Below are positions 35,629 to 45,670 of a DNA stretch of 49,805 nt, piece after piece. Every line of letters starts with the position of its first letter. Positions within the stretch are counted from its first letter, which is position 1. A model generated the notes under the pieces. It did no database searches. It saw nothing but the letters and a program-made list of their open reading frames with translations, and was not told the origin of the DNA. This DNA is from Jaenimonas drosophilae. Lineage: Eukaryota; Euglenozoa; Kinetoplastea; Trypanosomatida; Trypanosomatidae. The position numbers and the translations under genes are program-made. The stretch is taken from NCBI GenBank assembly GCA_030849065.1, contig JASAON010001540.1, positions 1 through 49,805 on the forward strand, given 5' to 3'.

Positions 35629-38600
35629 ATGGCAGATCAACGCATCACCGTTGCGGTTCGTATTCGGCCGCCCATCAACCGTGAGCGCTATGAGCCCGTG
35701 TGTGCGCGCAAGGCTGATGATGGTGAATCCATTGTGATCAAGCCTGAAGAGAATGCCGCCAACATGGGCGAGCCCTCCGTCTTTCACTTCGACTACACCT
35801 TCGATGAAACAGATGATCAACGTGGGGTCTATGAGGAAAGTGTGCAGGAGCTCGTCGATCACGCCCTCTCCGGCAACAACGCCACGGTCTTCACCTACGG
35901 CCAAACCGGTTCCGGCAAGACCTACACCATTCTGGGTGATATGGATTCCCAGGGCACCATCAGCGAGAGCTCCGGTGTTTTCCTGCGCGTCTTCGACGAC
36001 CTCTTCTCCTACAAGGCTGCGACTCAGAACCGTGTACGTATCATGTTTACCCTCTCCGCCATTGAGCTCTACGTGGAGGATGTGATGGACCTCTTAGCGA
36101 GCAAGCGCAAGCTAAAGTTGCGTGAAACACCCGAAGAGACGATTGCCCAGGGCATCCGCACCGTGGAGATCACAGACATGTCAGAGGTGGTGAAGACCTT
36201 CTCCATAGCCAACTCCTTCCGCTCCGTCACGGCAACAAAGATGAACGATACGAGCTCCCGCAGCCACGCCCTCTTCTTCATTGATATCTACCAGATTCCT
36301 GTGGAGCAGTGCCCGGGAGAGTTCCCCCCACTCCTGGATTTTCTGGACCCGTCCACGGGGCTGCCCATCAGCGGAAAAGTGGCGGGTTTGGTGCGGTCTC
36401 GCATCGCCCTCGTTGATCTCGCGGGGAGTGAGCGCGTGAAGCGGTCAGGGGTGGAGGGCGCGGCGATGGTGGAGGCACAGGCCATCAACAAGTCGCTTTC
36501 CACCCTCGGCACCGTCATCAACGCCATGTACGTGAAGAACCCACACGTGCCATTTCGTGAGTCGAAGCTTACCAAGATGCTCAAGAACTCCTTTCTGGAC
36601 CCAACCTCACGTCTCTTGCTGATTGGCCAAGTTGCCCCGCCCACGGTGAGTGCGTCGGAGTCGCTGGGCACACTTCGATTTTGTGATCGTGTAAAGGGTC
36701 TTCAGGCGGGTGCCGTATCCGTCTTTGATAGCCCAGAAGAAGAAGAAAGCTTTTTGCAGTCACTCCGTCTGACGGAGGAGCTCCACGCGGAGATGCACAT
36801 TTTGGATGCGCTCTACGCCTATGCCCCGGCCAACTACCGCCAGCTGGCGGCGTTGCGTGGAACCTCGGTGAGCGATGCGATCGCCACCGCCACGCAACAA
36901 CTTCGCCAAGACGCACCTAATTTGGAGGCACGGCAAGCGGCGGAGGATCTGAAGTCGGTGGAGATTCAGGCTGCAGGGGAGCGCGACAAGAAGGTGGAGG
37001 AGTTCGTCCTGCACATGAACGCAATGATCGAAGACTACGAGGAGGTGGCACGTAACGTGAAGAAGGAGAAGAAGGCTGCCAAAAAGCTCAAAGAGGAACG
37101 TGATGCGCAGATTGAAGAACAGACGCATGAGGTGAAGAAGATGAAGAAGTCCCGCGGAAAGCAGGACGAGCATGTGGAGCAGGTCCGCGGCCAGCTCGCC
37201 GAGGCCGCCGCCGCCGAGAAACAGGTGGATGAAAGTATCTTGGACGTTCAGCGCGCCCCTGTGTCGGAGGCGGAGGGCAATGGCCCACAGCCAGACGATA
37301 TGGAGCGCGCGGCACACGAAACACTGGAGTGCTTCTACAATCATGCGGCGGAGCTCAACCGTCTCTATGGGCTCTACACCCATCGTCTTCAAGCCACGCA
37401 GCGTCAGCGTTCGGAGGTGCGGCGCATGAAGATGCTGAGCAGCTCCATCTTCACCGATGGCACGATGCTCTATGATGTGCTGGCCTTTCTGGTGAAGCGG
37501 GCAGTGGATATTGGCGAAGGCCATACCCCACTCACGTCGCGCTGGACCTGGGATGATATTGATGGCCAGAGCCAACACCTTCTCAACGCACGTGAGCTGT
37601 TTCCTCCACTTCTACGTACTCGGCGGGAGAAGCGGAGTGCCACACGTTCACGTCCGTGTGCGGAAGAAGGCCACGCCATCACTTTCCTCAGCTCAGACGA
37701 TAGTGATGGTGTTAACTCCCACCATGCCGCGGAATCGCGCCGTCAGCGTGTGTATCAAGGCTCCGATGGCACCCCATACAAGCGTGCCGAAGAAGAAGAG
37801 AGTAGTGAAGGTGAGGAGGACGAAGAAGAAGAGCACGGCGCCAAGGAAGAGGAACGCCCGCCGAGCAAAGTGGCACCGAGGGAATCAAATTGGTTTTCGG
37901 GCGAGCTCGAAGGTCCTGCCGATGCGGTGGTGGTGAATACCGTCCCGGCTGTGGAGGTGGTGAATAAGCATCACCACACGCCAGATGGCAAACCTTCTCG
38001 GCGGCATAGAACCACAACGGCCGCTGATGCACCGTCTTCCTCGGCCAAGGCGAATGGGGAGGCCAACACGGATTCGGGTACCCCATCACCCGCACGTGAG
38101 CCTGGCCTGCGGGGAGTGACGGAGGACGAGATGGAGCGTGATGCGCGCAATCTCAGCGAGGATTTGGCCGCAGAGGGCGATGTGCTCTCCCCCAACGCCG
38201 AGGGCGAGCGCCGCGACAAGAAGAAGCGCCGCAAACATCATCGCCATGCCGCCGAAGAGGGCGGCGAGGCTGGGGCGGAGGTGAGCCCACCGCCACCGGC
38301 GACGGGCCTGAACCAAAGCTTCCACGACGATGCGCCGGCGGGTGAGGTGGAAGGGGCGGGCGTGATTGAGGGCTTTGAGCACGTCTCTGATGGCAGTAGC
38401 ACCGAGGGAAGTGATGAGGAAGGGGAGATGGAAGCACCTCCTGTAGCCAAGGAGGAGGAGGACCAGAGGTATCTCATGAAGGTGTACGATTCACCCACAC
38501 TGGTTCAGGATCTCATCAAGTTTTTGCGTGGCGGGACCACCATGCTGAAGCATGGCCGCATTGGCAAACCTCATCGACGTCTCTTCTGGGTCTCTACGGC

Positions 38601-39270
38601 ACGTGGATCGAAGGAGCTCCTCTGGATGCCACCAGATGCACGCAACTCCGATCGCTCCTCCATCTCCTTGAACGACGTGAGCTCCATTCAGCTTGGCTGC
38701 TTCAGCAAGGTCTTCCGTCGTCACAAGATCACCCCCGAAAACCCGGCCTTCTTCCGTTGTTTCTCCATTGTCTTGAAGAAGAATGTTCGCACCATTGATA
38801 TTGTGGCTGATACCACCCCCGATTATGAGGCGTGGGTGGTGGGCCTCTCTCACTTGGTTGGGGTTGATCCGGAGTGGGGCGGCAAGTTGTGTGTGGCGAA
38901 GCAGTTTGGTTTTGAGCGCCTGACCTTCTTCGAGTCCAGCTTGTGTGAAGCCAACTACATTTACCCAAGCCACTACCTCACCCTAAAGAAGGCGGTGCAG
39001 AAGATGGTGCAAAAGGTGATACAGACCCTGCAGGAGTGCCAAAACAACGCCGCCAAGGCACACAGCATTCTCGGTGGCATCCACCAGCCTGCCGTGAATG
39101 ATCGTGGGGCCATCTATCTCACCAAGGGTGAGCTTCGTTTTTTGGTTCCGGAGCTGAAGTTTGATATCTTCCGCATCTCGCGACTGTGGATTCTCTTCAG
39201 CAACATGAACCTCATCTTTGATGATCACTTCCTTCCAGCCACGGCCTTTGGTGTATCTCATCGGCAGTAA
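35629..39270 (+). CDS. Kinesin with N-terminal motor, coiled coil and C-terminal PH-like domain
   Basis: This 1213-residue protein is a microtubule motor. The motor domain fills residues 4 to about 365: ITVAVRIRPPINRERYEPV, P-loop GQTGSGKT with Lys97, switch I NDTSSRSH near 206, switch II VDLAGSE with Asp263, and NKSLSTLGTVINAM followed by PFRESKLTKML. An insertion of about 20 residues (PVEQCPGEFPPLLDFLDPS) lies before the switch II strand. Residues about 440-540 form a charged coiled coil (VKKEKKAAKKLKEERDAQIE), and about 680-945 an acidic disordered region. Residues about 955-1080 resemble a PH domain (LKHGRIGKPHRRLFWVS, then FFRCFSIVLKKNVRTIDIV and the closing DYEAWVVGLSHLV helix). A further 130 conserved-looking residues follow. 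The motor is N-terminal, so plus-end movement is expected. The PH domain could bind membrane or a flagellar or cytoskeletal partner. The kinesin class is not certain. Confidence 0.93.
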   Translation: MADQRITVAVRIRPPINRERYEPVCARKADDGESIVIKPEENAANMGEPSVFHFDYTFDETDDQRGVYEESVQELVDHALSGNNATVFTYGQTGSGKTYTILGDMDSQGTISESSGVFLRVFDDLFSYKAATQNRVRIMFTLSAIELYVEDVMDLLASKRKLKLRETPEETIAQGIRTVEITDMSEVVKTFSIANSFRSVTATKMNDTSSRSHALFFIDIYQIPVEQCPGEFPPLLDFLDPSTGLPISGKVAGLVRSRIALVDLAGSERVKRSGVEGAAMVEAQAINKSLSTLGTVINAMYVKNPHVPFRESKLTKMLKNSFLDPTSRLLLIGQVAPPTVSASESLGTLRFCDRVKGLQAGAVSVFDSPEEEESFLQSLRLTEELHAEMHILDALYAYAPANYRQLAALRGTSVSDAIATATQQLRQDAPNLEARQAAEDLKSVEIQAAGERDKKVEEFVLHMNAMIEDYEEVARNVKKEKKAAKKLKEERDAQIEEQTHEVKKMKKSRGKQDEHVEQVRGQLAEAAAAEKQVDESILDVQRAPVSEAEGNGPQPDDMERAAHETLECFYNHAAELNRLYGLYTHRLQATQRQRSEVRRMKMLSSSIFTDGTMLYDVLAFLVKRAVDIGEGHTPLTSRWTWDDIDGQSQHLLNARELFPPLLRTRREKRSATRSRPCAEEGHAITFLSSDDSDGVNSHHAAESRRQRVYQGSDGTPYKRAEEEESSEGEEDEEEEHGAKEEERPPSKVAPRESNWFSGELEGPADAVVVNTVPAVEVVNKHHHTPDGKPSRRHRTTTAADAPSSSAKANGEANTDSGTPSPAREPGLRGVTEDEMERDARNLSEDLAAEGDVLSPNAEGERRDKKKRRKHHRHAAEEGGEAGAEVSPPPPATGLNQSFHDDAPAGEVEGAGVIEGFEHVSDGSSTEGSDEEGEMEAPPVAKEEEDQRYLMKVYDSPTLVQDLIKFLRGGTTMLKHGRIGKPHRRLFWVSTARGSKELLWMPPDARNSDRSSISLNDVSSIQLGCFSKVFRRHKITPENPAFFRCFSIVLKKNVRTIDIVADTTPDYEAWVVGLSHLVGVDPEWGGKLCVAKQFGFERLTFFESSLCEANYIYPSHYLTLKKAVQKMVQKVIQTLQECQNNAAKAHSILGGIHQPAVNDRGAIYLTKGELRFLVPELKFDIFRISRLWILFSNMNLIFDDHFLPATAFGVSHRQ

Positions 39271-40530
39271 GCCCTGTGGGCCTCCCATCAATCCATCCTC
39301 CCACTGGAGTTGCTGTGTTGTCTGTGCCATGAATGATGTTACGGAGATGCCACCGGGACACCAAAGCGTGCGTGTGGCACATGAAAAGCGCCTTCCCTCC
39401 TTCATAGAAGAACCTAATGATTCGTGGCAGTCAGCACATGTGTTTCATTCTGCCACGTGGAAGTTGGCATCGAACCAATGCGCAACTTCGCAAGCCCTCC
39501 CACTTTGGTCCTGCCGTTTTTTTTTTCGTGCGCACCGTTTATATTATATCGGTGAAGAACGAAATTGGAGAGGCTCCATACAGGACACCTTCACGAAGAT
39601 GATGTTGATACGCTTCAGCTTTTTTCACCTCTCTGCGCGGAGAGTAGCCGATGCGTGTTTTTTTTTTGTAGTGAAGATTGAAACACTCGCTCACTCTTGG
39701 AGTGATGCAAACAACACAGCAAACAACAACAGTCGTTGTTTCCTCTTTTCTTTTGAGAGGGATCATATACCTCGCATGATCCTATACACAATGGAGAATA
39801 TCCCCCCAACTTTTCTTGTGTGCGTATGGGTGTGTGTGCCATGTGTTGCCACATTCATCACCATCGCCGCTGGCTGCTTTTTGCGTTGTTCTTCAGCAGT
39901 CAGTTGGTGTGGGTGGATAGGTGGCAAAGGAACCTGGAAAATGAAGGGCGTGAAGGTGTTTGAGCGCCCCCCTTCTCCTATCAATCTCCTGCGGGGGGTT
40001 GGCGAAGTCCTTTGCCTACCCCTCTCACACTCAGGCAGGAACGCATTTGCTTTTTTTTGTATGCTTGCCGTACGTGCCACGGGTGACTTGGGAGGCTATT
40101 GTTCGTCTGTTGCACGTGCATGGACGATTGGAATGGAAGGCCCCGTTACCTGAGTACGTACTCCACGGCAGGAAGGTGTTTTCGTAGTACGCGCGATACA
40201 GACCACCTGCTGATAGTGAGGGTGATTCAATCATTAGTGTGTGACAAAAAGTATTGTTTGCTCCCCAATCTTCACGGAGTGAAGATAAGAGAAGTGCCGC
40301 TTCGCTTGTGCAAACTGATCATTCGTCCTCCACCTCGTCACATCATGTTTGCTTTACGCCACGTAGAGACAAAGTGCCTGAGTGTGTGTATTGCACTCAT
40401 CCTGAAGTTCCGTATCATTTCAAGCATCTTTCTACGTTTTGCACAACAACAAGATCTCATTCCAAGATCATATCATTCTCTCTTCAACTCTTTCGTCCAC
40501 CTCACTCAATTCGATTAACGACCCAACCAG
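39271..40530 (+). other. Gene-free 1.26 kb between kinesin and nuclease
   Basis: No convincing gene is present. Open frames of 311 and 139 codons cross it (39218-40153 and 40099-40518), but the first overlaps the kinesin end and neither looks like a folded protein. The window's usual pyrimidine tract occurs at about 40478-40506, and AG at 40529-40530 directly abuts the nuclease ATG. An earlier AG at 40452-40453 is the more likely acceptor. Confidence 0.5.
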
Positions 40531-41484
40531 ATGCCTTTATTTCGCACACAACTGCTTCTAATCATTTGGTTGCTATGCTCCATGACGGTACACGTACACG
40601 GATGGTCGTGCCTGGGCCACATGCTGGTGGCTGAGATTGCTCAGACGCGTCTCAGCGCCGATAACCGAGTCAAGGCCCTTCTTCTTGCTTCCTCATTTGC
40701 TCAAAAAGGCCCATTTCCACGATCACCCAGCTTCACGCAGTTGGCGTGTTGGGCAGACGATCTTCGCGGATGGCACCAGTACAGCATGGCCGGTTGGCAC
40801 TACGTGGATTTTGTGTATGATGCACAAAATCTCACACAGACGCAAGGTGGTCCAACGGTTTCCCCGGGGGAGAACATCATCTCAGCCACTACAAAGATGA
40901 TCACGGCCTTATCAACCCCGAATACCCCGCAACTTAACTGGGAGATGGCTCTCGCCTTTGTGGTGCACTTCATTGGTGATATTCATCAGCCCTTGCATGC
41001 CTGTACCCGAGTATCCTCAAACAGCTCAAGTGGAGATCGTGGAGGCAATGGGTTTGTTGTGAAGTTGCACAAGAGGGAGGTGAAGCTGCACTCACTATGG
41101 GACCAACTGTGCTCCGTTGAATCTCATGCACCACATCGACCACTCTCCAGAAAAGATGAAGTCTTCGTCTCACATTATGCACAACAACTCACAGACACGT
41201 GGAAATTTGACGAACAACTGCTCGCCATCACCAACCCCAGAAAGATGGCGTTGGAGAGCTATGCCTTTGCCGTGAACGCTTCCTATGCGGGCGTTGTGGA
41301 GCATGAAGAAGTTGATCCGTCATACCTCGAGCGCTGCAAAGAAGTTGCCGAGGCACGGGTAACGTTGGCTGGTTTTCGTCTTGCACGAATTCTCAACGCC
41401 GCGCTGGATAACATTGACTTGTCTTGGGATAGAGATACAACAGAAGATGGCATCTGTGACACTGAAGGATGCCGAGTAACGTAG
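40531..41484 (+). CDS. Secreted P1/S1 (class I, 3'-nucleotidase type) nuclease
   Basis: This 317-residue zinc enzyme hydrolyses single-stranded nucleic acids and 3'-nucleotides. Trypanosomatids use it to obtain purines outside the cell. An N-terminal signal peptide (hydrophobic LLLIIWLLCSM) should be cut after Gly24, leaving Trp25 as the new N-terminus, which in this family ligates zinc through its backbone. Zinc-ligand motifs are all visible: WSCLGHMLVAEIA, ACWADDLR, GWHYVDF, HFIGDIHQPLHA and LHSLWDQL. Glycosylation sequons occur (NLT, NSS, NAS). No C-terminal membrane helix is seen, so it is probably a secreted form and not the surface-anchored type. The length equals that of known secreted trypanosomatid members. 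Even Cys spacing suggests disulphides. Confidence 0.93.
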   Translation: MPLFRTQLLLIIWLLCSMTVHVHGWSCLGHMLVAEIAQTRLSADNRVKALLLASSFAQKGPFPRSPSFTQLACWADDLRGWHQYSMAGWHYVDFVYDAQNLTQTQGGPTVSPGENIISATTKMITALSTPNTPQLNWEMALAFVVHFIGDIHQPLHACTRVSSNSSSGDRGGNGFVVKLHKREVKLHSLWDQLCSVESHAPHRPLSRKDEVFVSHYAQQLTDTWKFDEQLLAITNPRKMALESYAFAVNASYAGVVEHEEVDPSYLERCKEVAEARVTLAGFRLARILNAALDNIDLSWDRDTTEDGICDTEGCRVT

Positions 41485-41722
41485 TGCTACTACGATATGC
41501 ATGTACGTTTTTTTTCTCTCCCTTTCTGCTCCCCACCACCTCTACTTGATTTGATGGCTGTCACGTGACGTGCTTCGACGACATGCAGGCTCGTCACTCT
41601 TGATGGGTCCTGGCAACTTGGGTCCTTGAAGACGTACATGAGTGCATATGTGCTTTTCTTCATCAATCTTTGATCTTCTGGGTAGTACTGAAAAGTGGAA
41701 AAGAAAAACCTTTGTGCGTGAG

Positions 41723-43960
41723 ATGGAGGCCCCTTCAACACTGCCGTGGTCCTTCATCAACGGTTACTCCGTGCCTCACGTCCTGCACCCGAAACAGGTT
41801 GCCGTATTGTTCCCCAATGGCCTTCTTGGTCTGCGTCAGGTGCTTCCGTCGGAATGTGGTGAGCCCGTCTACGTATATCCCAATGAGGAGGGAAGCTTCA
41901 GCCTCAAGGCTGGAGAGGTATACACCACATCCAAATTTGTGGGGCAGGATGAAGAAGTGCCGCCGAGCACGATACCCTGCCACATCTCTGCTGCCGTGGC
42001 TTCGGTTCTGCCCATCGCCAAGACGATCAACCACACTGGGGTGCTTGGTGGCCACTTAACGGTCAGCGATGGGAGCAGCTCAGAGCTACTTCCACGCGTG
42101 TACGCATGTACTCCAAATCGTTCCCCAACCTCAGAAAAGGAACCACTGACGGCTGTTGCCGACTGCCGTTCACCCCCTCCCATGCAGTTTTTTGATCCAG
42201 TGGATAGCGCCGAGCACATCAACACCACTCACTCTCTTTCCCACATCGCCGGCAAGTCGCCGGAGATGTGCGCCACCACCAACCAAAAGATTGAGCCTTG
42301 TGATGGTCTCTCACAGACCTACAGGCGTGAAGGAAAGCTCATTCAGGACCGCGTTCACGGGCACATTTCTCTGCCCATGTTGGCCTTTGACATCATCGAT
42401 ACCCTCGAATACCAACGACTACGAAACATCAAGCAGCTTGGGACTACGGTACTCCTCTACCCAGGTGCCACACATACACGCTTTGAGCACTGCATTGGTG
42501 TGGCACACATGGCCTCGGAGATGGTGAAGCACTTTGCCAGACATCAACCCGAGTTGGAGATCAACCAGGCCGATGTCCTTTGCGTAACCATCGCCGGCCT
42601 CTGTCACGACCTCGGCCATGGCCCGTTCAGCCACCTCTTTGAGCACACTGTGGGCCGCTTTGCTGCTAACCTTCAGTATGGTGCATCTTTTCATTCCTCC
42701 AGATACAAGCGAGAGGCGAGAACTCGATGGAACCACGAGGAGATGTCCATCAAACTTATTCGGCGCATTTTTGAACGTCTGAAAGCAAATATGGAGAGAA
42801 GTGGGCTAACAGATGCGGATAGGTTGTTTATTGAGCTGTGCGTGAAGGGTCTGTTGCCAATTGATTCGTGGCCGAAAAATGTGGGGCGTGATGAAAAGAA
42901 ACGGTTCCTTGTGGAGATTGTGGCCAACAAGCGGCATGGCATCGACGTGGATAAGCTGGACTACTTCCTCCGGGACTCACTTGGTGTGTATGGCCGCCCC
43001 GCGGCTGATATTCACTTCCCACGAATCCTGAGTGCATCCCGGGTGATGAAGTACGGCGGCCAATATCAAATTTGTTTTGAAGTGAAGCTCGCACTGAACT
43101 TGGGGGATATCTTCGCCGTACGTGCAAAGTTGCACAAGTACGTTTACCAACATCGTATTGTGAAGGTGACGGACTACATGGTTTCCGATGCCCTGTGCCA
43201 GTCTACCAAGGATTTCTTTGTTCGTGGTAAAGATGGCAAAGAGGTGTCTCTGTCAAGCTGTGCCTACGATGTGGAGGGCTTCATCAGCCTTGGTGATTGG
43301 ATTCTCAACGCCATTAGTGCGTCCACCAACCCCAAATTGGCCGGGGCGCGCGATATCATTGACCGATTGCAACGACGGAAGCTATACACCATTGTGGATG
43401 ATGTACCCTTCAAGTCAGAGACGGACCCTCGGAGGGAGATGATGGCCACACGCATGACGGGGGAACGCGTCGCGAAGGAGCTCCTCGATATTGTGGAGGG
43501 TCTTCTGCCCAAGCGCGACAATAACAACAACAACAACGCCGCGGTCCTCCAGCGGATTGAGGCGAGCCTGATCGTTTCCTTCACCAACATCACCTACGGC
43601 AGCTATGATGTCAAGCAGGTCCCCGACGACCCCATTAGCAAGGTGATCTTCTTCAACCCAAAACAAATGCACATGGGGCCCTTCAAGCTCCCCGCTGAAC
43701 GTATCAGCCCGCTCTTTCAGCCAATTGCCTTTTCTGACCGATCCATGCTCGTCCTCATGCGCGACACCACCCATCGCGATCTCGTGGAGCGTGCGTGTGA
43801 AGAGTGGCGAGGGAAGCACTCTGACTCCATTTCTGTTGCGGTGCCAAGTAGCAATGTTTGTAGTCAGTCAAAGGAACACTCAACGCCACAGATGAAACGA
43901 GCGCGGGAGCCCGAAGAGAATGACGGGGTACTCATTCGTGGAGTAGCCCCGCGGGTGTAG
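41723..43960 (+). CDS. SAMHD1-like HD-domain phosphohydrolase (putative dNTPase)
   Basis: This 745-residue protein resembles SAMHD1, which cuts dNTPs to deoxynucleosides and triphosphate and sets dNTP pools. Residues 1 to about 205 are a lineage-specific N-terminus without a SAM domain. The catalytic part begins KLIQDRVHGHISLPMLAFD and IDTLEYQRLRNIKQLG. Metal ligands match SAMHD1: THTRFEH near 250, CHDLGHGPFSH (His295, Asp296), Asp410 in GIDVDKLDYFLRDS; the HD-loop His338 in NHEEMS fits the catalytic His. The active site therefore looks intact. The C-terminal 60 residues are polar with a basic patch (QMKRAREPEE), a possible nuclear signal. An Asn run (NNNNNN) lies near 600. Whether the allosteric nucleotide sites remain is not clear by eye. 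The start is the first ATG after AG 41684-41685; an earlier in-frame ATG at 41648 lies upstream of that acceptor. Confidence 0.9.
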   Translation: MEAPSTLPWSFINGYSVPHVLHPKQVAVLFPNGLLGLRQVLPSECGEPVYVYPNEEGSFSLKAGEVYTTSKFVGQDEEVPPSTIPCHISAAVASVLPIAKTINHTGVLGGHLTVSDGSSSELLPRVYACTPNRSPTSEKEPLTAVADCRSPPPMQFFDPVDSAEHINTTHSLSHIAGKSPEMCATTNQKIEPCDGLSQTYRREGKLIQDRVHGHISLPMLAFDIIDTLEYQRLRNIKQLGTTVLLYPGATHTRFEHCIGVAHMASEMVKHFARHQPELEINQADVLCVTIAGLCHDLGHGPFSHLFEHTVGRFAANLQYGASFHSSRYKREARTRWNHEEMSIKLIRRIFERLKANMERSGLTDADRLFIELCVKGLLPIDSWPKNVGRDEKKRFLVEIVANKRHGIDVDKLDYFLRDSLGVYGRPAADIHFPRILSASRVMKYGGQYQICFEVKLALNLGDIFAVRAKLHKYVYQHRIVKVTDYMVSDALCQSTKDFFVRGKDGKEVSLSSCAYDVEGFISLGDWILNAISASTNPKLAGARDIIDRLQRRKLYTIVDDVPFKSETDPRREMMATRMTGERVAKELLDIVEGLLPKRDNNNNNNAAVLQRIEASLIVSFTNITYGSYDVKQVPDDPISKVIFFNPKQMHMGPFKLPAERISPLFQPIAFSDRSMLVLMRDTTHRDLVERACEEWRGKHSDSISVAVPSSNVCSQSKEHSTPQMKRAREPEENDGVLIRGVAPRV

Positions 43961-44385
43961 CACCCCTTTGTTGTTGTGAATTTTCTATCCTGTTGTTTCT
44001 TCGCTCACTTTGTCACGTGATGAAGGGGCGTATTCATGATGATCATGGACGTGTTATCGACTTAGATTCTTGGTTGCTCCAAATTGTGTTGTGGCTCGAT
44101 GGCTGGAGTCATCAGAACAACAATTGTGGTAGCACATTAACATCCATGATACCACGTGCAGATGCTGCTGTGGCCTGACATTGTGCAGATTAGATATGCA
44201 CGTTGCTCTACCATGCTCCCCCCCCCACAGAGATAATGTTCTCGTCCTCAACTAATATGGCCAAGAATATGATGATTCTGCTGCCGCGATGGGAGATGTT
44301 CCTGCACATACACTCGTACACGCCATCTTGTGTGCCTATTCTTTTTATCTTGCTTAGTCATAGCGCAATCGTACAGCACACTATC
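43961..44385 (+). other. Intergenic region before the pseudouridine synthase
   Basis: No gene is seen in 425 bases. A C run sits at 44218-44227. A pyrimidine-rich tract at 44327-44353 is followed by AG at 44356-44357; the first ATG after it is 44386. The downstream frame is open upstream of this and includes ATGs, but they fall before the acceptor. Confidence 0.55.
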
Positions 44386-45495
44386 ATGAATGTGCCAGTG
44401 ATCTACGCCAATGACGAAGTTGTGGTGATCAACAAGCCGGCGGACCTCACCATGGACGGTGATGGACCCTCCACGACGGTGGAGCGATGGGCCACAGAGT
44501 ACATGAAGGAGCAGGGCATATTTTGCCATGAACATGAGGAACTCGAGCAGCAACACAAGCGACGAAAGCAGCTGAAGTTCGTACACCAACTGGATGGTGG
44601 CACGAGTGGGGTCTTGTGCCTTGCCTTCACCAAGGATATGGCCTCACGTCTGGCTCACTGTTTTGAGATGCGTACAACGGAGAAGGCCTACCTGGCGGTG
44701 TTGGATGGCCATCTGCCCCACTTGGCTACTCTTGTACTTCCTGAGTCCTGCGCTACAGGTGCCGTAGACATGGTTGAGTGGGCCCCTCTTCGGGTGCCAT
44801 CAAGCCGTACTATCCGGCCTCGGTCAGAGGAAGTGGTTGAGGTTGGCACCTCATCCCCGGTGCAGGTGGAGCGCTACGGCCCATGGCAGGATTCACAAAC
44901 GATGGAACACTACACACGCATCTTGTGTTGTGATGGAGATGCCAACGATGATGGACGCGTGTTGGCCATAAACATGCCCGTTGGGCTCGATGCCTCAGAT
45001 GCGAGCGGCCTTCGAATGGCCATTTTTGGTGCATCCAGTCGTTCTGCACTCACTCATCTCCGCGTGCTGGAGAGAGGTTGGTACGAGCCACGGCCTGGCA
45101 ACAAGGTGGCCGCCACACGTGTGCTGCTCCTTCCTCAAACAGGGCGGCGCCACCAACTTCGACTTCACTGCCACGCCATTGGCTACCCGATTCTTGGTGA
45201 TGTGGCTTATCAAGCTCTTCCACCAACCCCCTACAGCCTTCGAACACAGGATGAGGGAGTGAGTGAGCCTGGCCAGTGGCCGCGGATGTACTTGCATGCG
45301 TGGAGGTTGTGCCTGCCGGGAAGTCTTCGTCCATGTTCGTCCGAGGCGGAGCGCGTGGAGCTCAAGAAGAAGCGGCGCAGAGAAACACGTTCGTTGGAGG
45401 ATGCGGCAGGGAATGCCGAGGAGCTCAGCTCGTGGACGGAGTTGGTGGCGAGTGACCCATTCCCGCCCCTCATCATCATCACAGGTGCATCATGA
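44386..45495 (+). CDS. RluA-family RNA pseudouridine synthase, RPUSD1-like
   Basis: This 369-residue enzyme converts uridine to pseudouridine in RNA. It has the RluA-family opening [21 protein letters not shown], the active-site motif [11 protein letters not shown] with catalytic Asp70, then the strand [16 protein letters not shown], and the late motifs [26 protein letters not shown]. In most RluA enzymes the residue two before Asp is Arg (HRLD); here it is Gln, as I recall for RPUSD1-type eukaryotic members. Between the halves there is a long insertion (about residues 130-215) not found in bacterial enzymes. The C-terminus has a basic patch ([11 protein letters not shown]), a possible nuclear or nucleolar signal. 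No S4 domain is present. The target RNA is unknown. Confidence 0.9.
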   Translation: MNVPVIYANDEVVVINKPADLTMDGDGPSTTVERWATEYMKEQGIFCHEHEELEQQHKRRKQLKFVHQLDGGTSGVLCLAFTKDMASRLAHCFEMRTTEKAYLAVLDGHLPHLATLVLPESCATGAVDMVEWAPLRVPSSRTIRPRSEEVVEVGTSSPVQVERYGPWQDSQTMEHYTRILCCDGDANDDGRVLAINMPVGLDASDASGLRMAIFGASSRSALTHLRVLERGWYEPRPGNKVAATRVLLLPQTGRRHQLRLHCHAIGYPILGDVAYQALPPTPYSLRTQDEGVSEPGQWPRMYLHAWRLCLPGSLRPCSSEAERVELKKKRRRETRSLEDAAGNAEELSSWTELVASDPFPPLIIITGAS

Positions 45496-45640
45496 ATACA
45501 TCCACCAATAACTACTTCATGTGGGAGTACATCTCCAACTATGCCTCATCAGTCCATGACGGCACGTGTGGTTGTAAGCAGCAATGATGCCTCTTCTCTT
45601 TATTTATGTTTCTTCTTTTCATCTTTTCTTGTTGTGTAGC

Positions 45641-45670
45641 ATGTTGTGGTTCCCGTGCTTCACATGTTGA
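45641..45670 (+). other. Possible upstream ORF overlapping the Rad17-like start
   Basis: The likely acceptor AG (45638-45639) is followed one base later by an ATG at 45641. It opens a nine-codon frame ending in TGA at 45668-45670, out of frame with, and overlapping, the main ATG at 45664. If this acceptor is used, ribosomes would meet the short frame first, which could lower expression of the main protein. Confidence 0.45.

Noticed and set aside
36760..37578. 272-codon open frame on the - strand inside the kinesin gene
   Set aside because: Antisense shadow of a charged coiled-coil region; the + strand frame is a clear kinesin.
39218..40153. 311-codon open frame after the kinesin
   Set aside because: It starts inside the kinesin coding region, crosses pyrimidine-rich UTR DNA and has no domain or sensible composition.
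40099..40518. 139-codon open frame before the nuclease
   Set aside because: It begins with TTG and encodes UTR-like sequence without family resemblance.
44203..44385. Hydrophobic N-terminal extension of the pseudouridine synthase
   Set aside because: It starts with TTG, and its later ATGs lie upstream of the acceptor AG at 44356-44357. The family domain begins just after the ATG at 44386.
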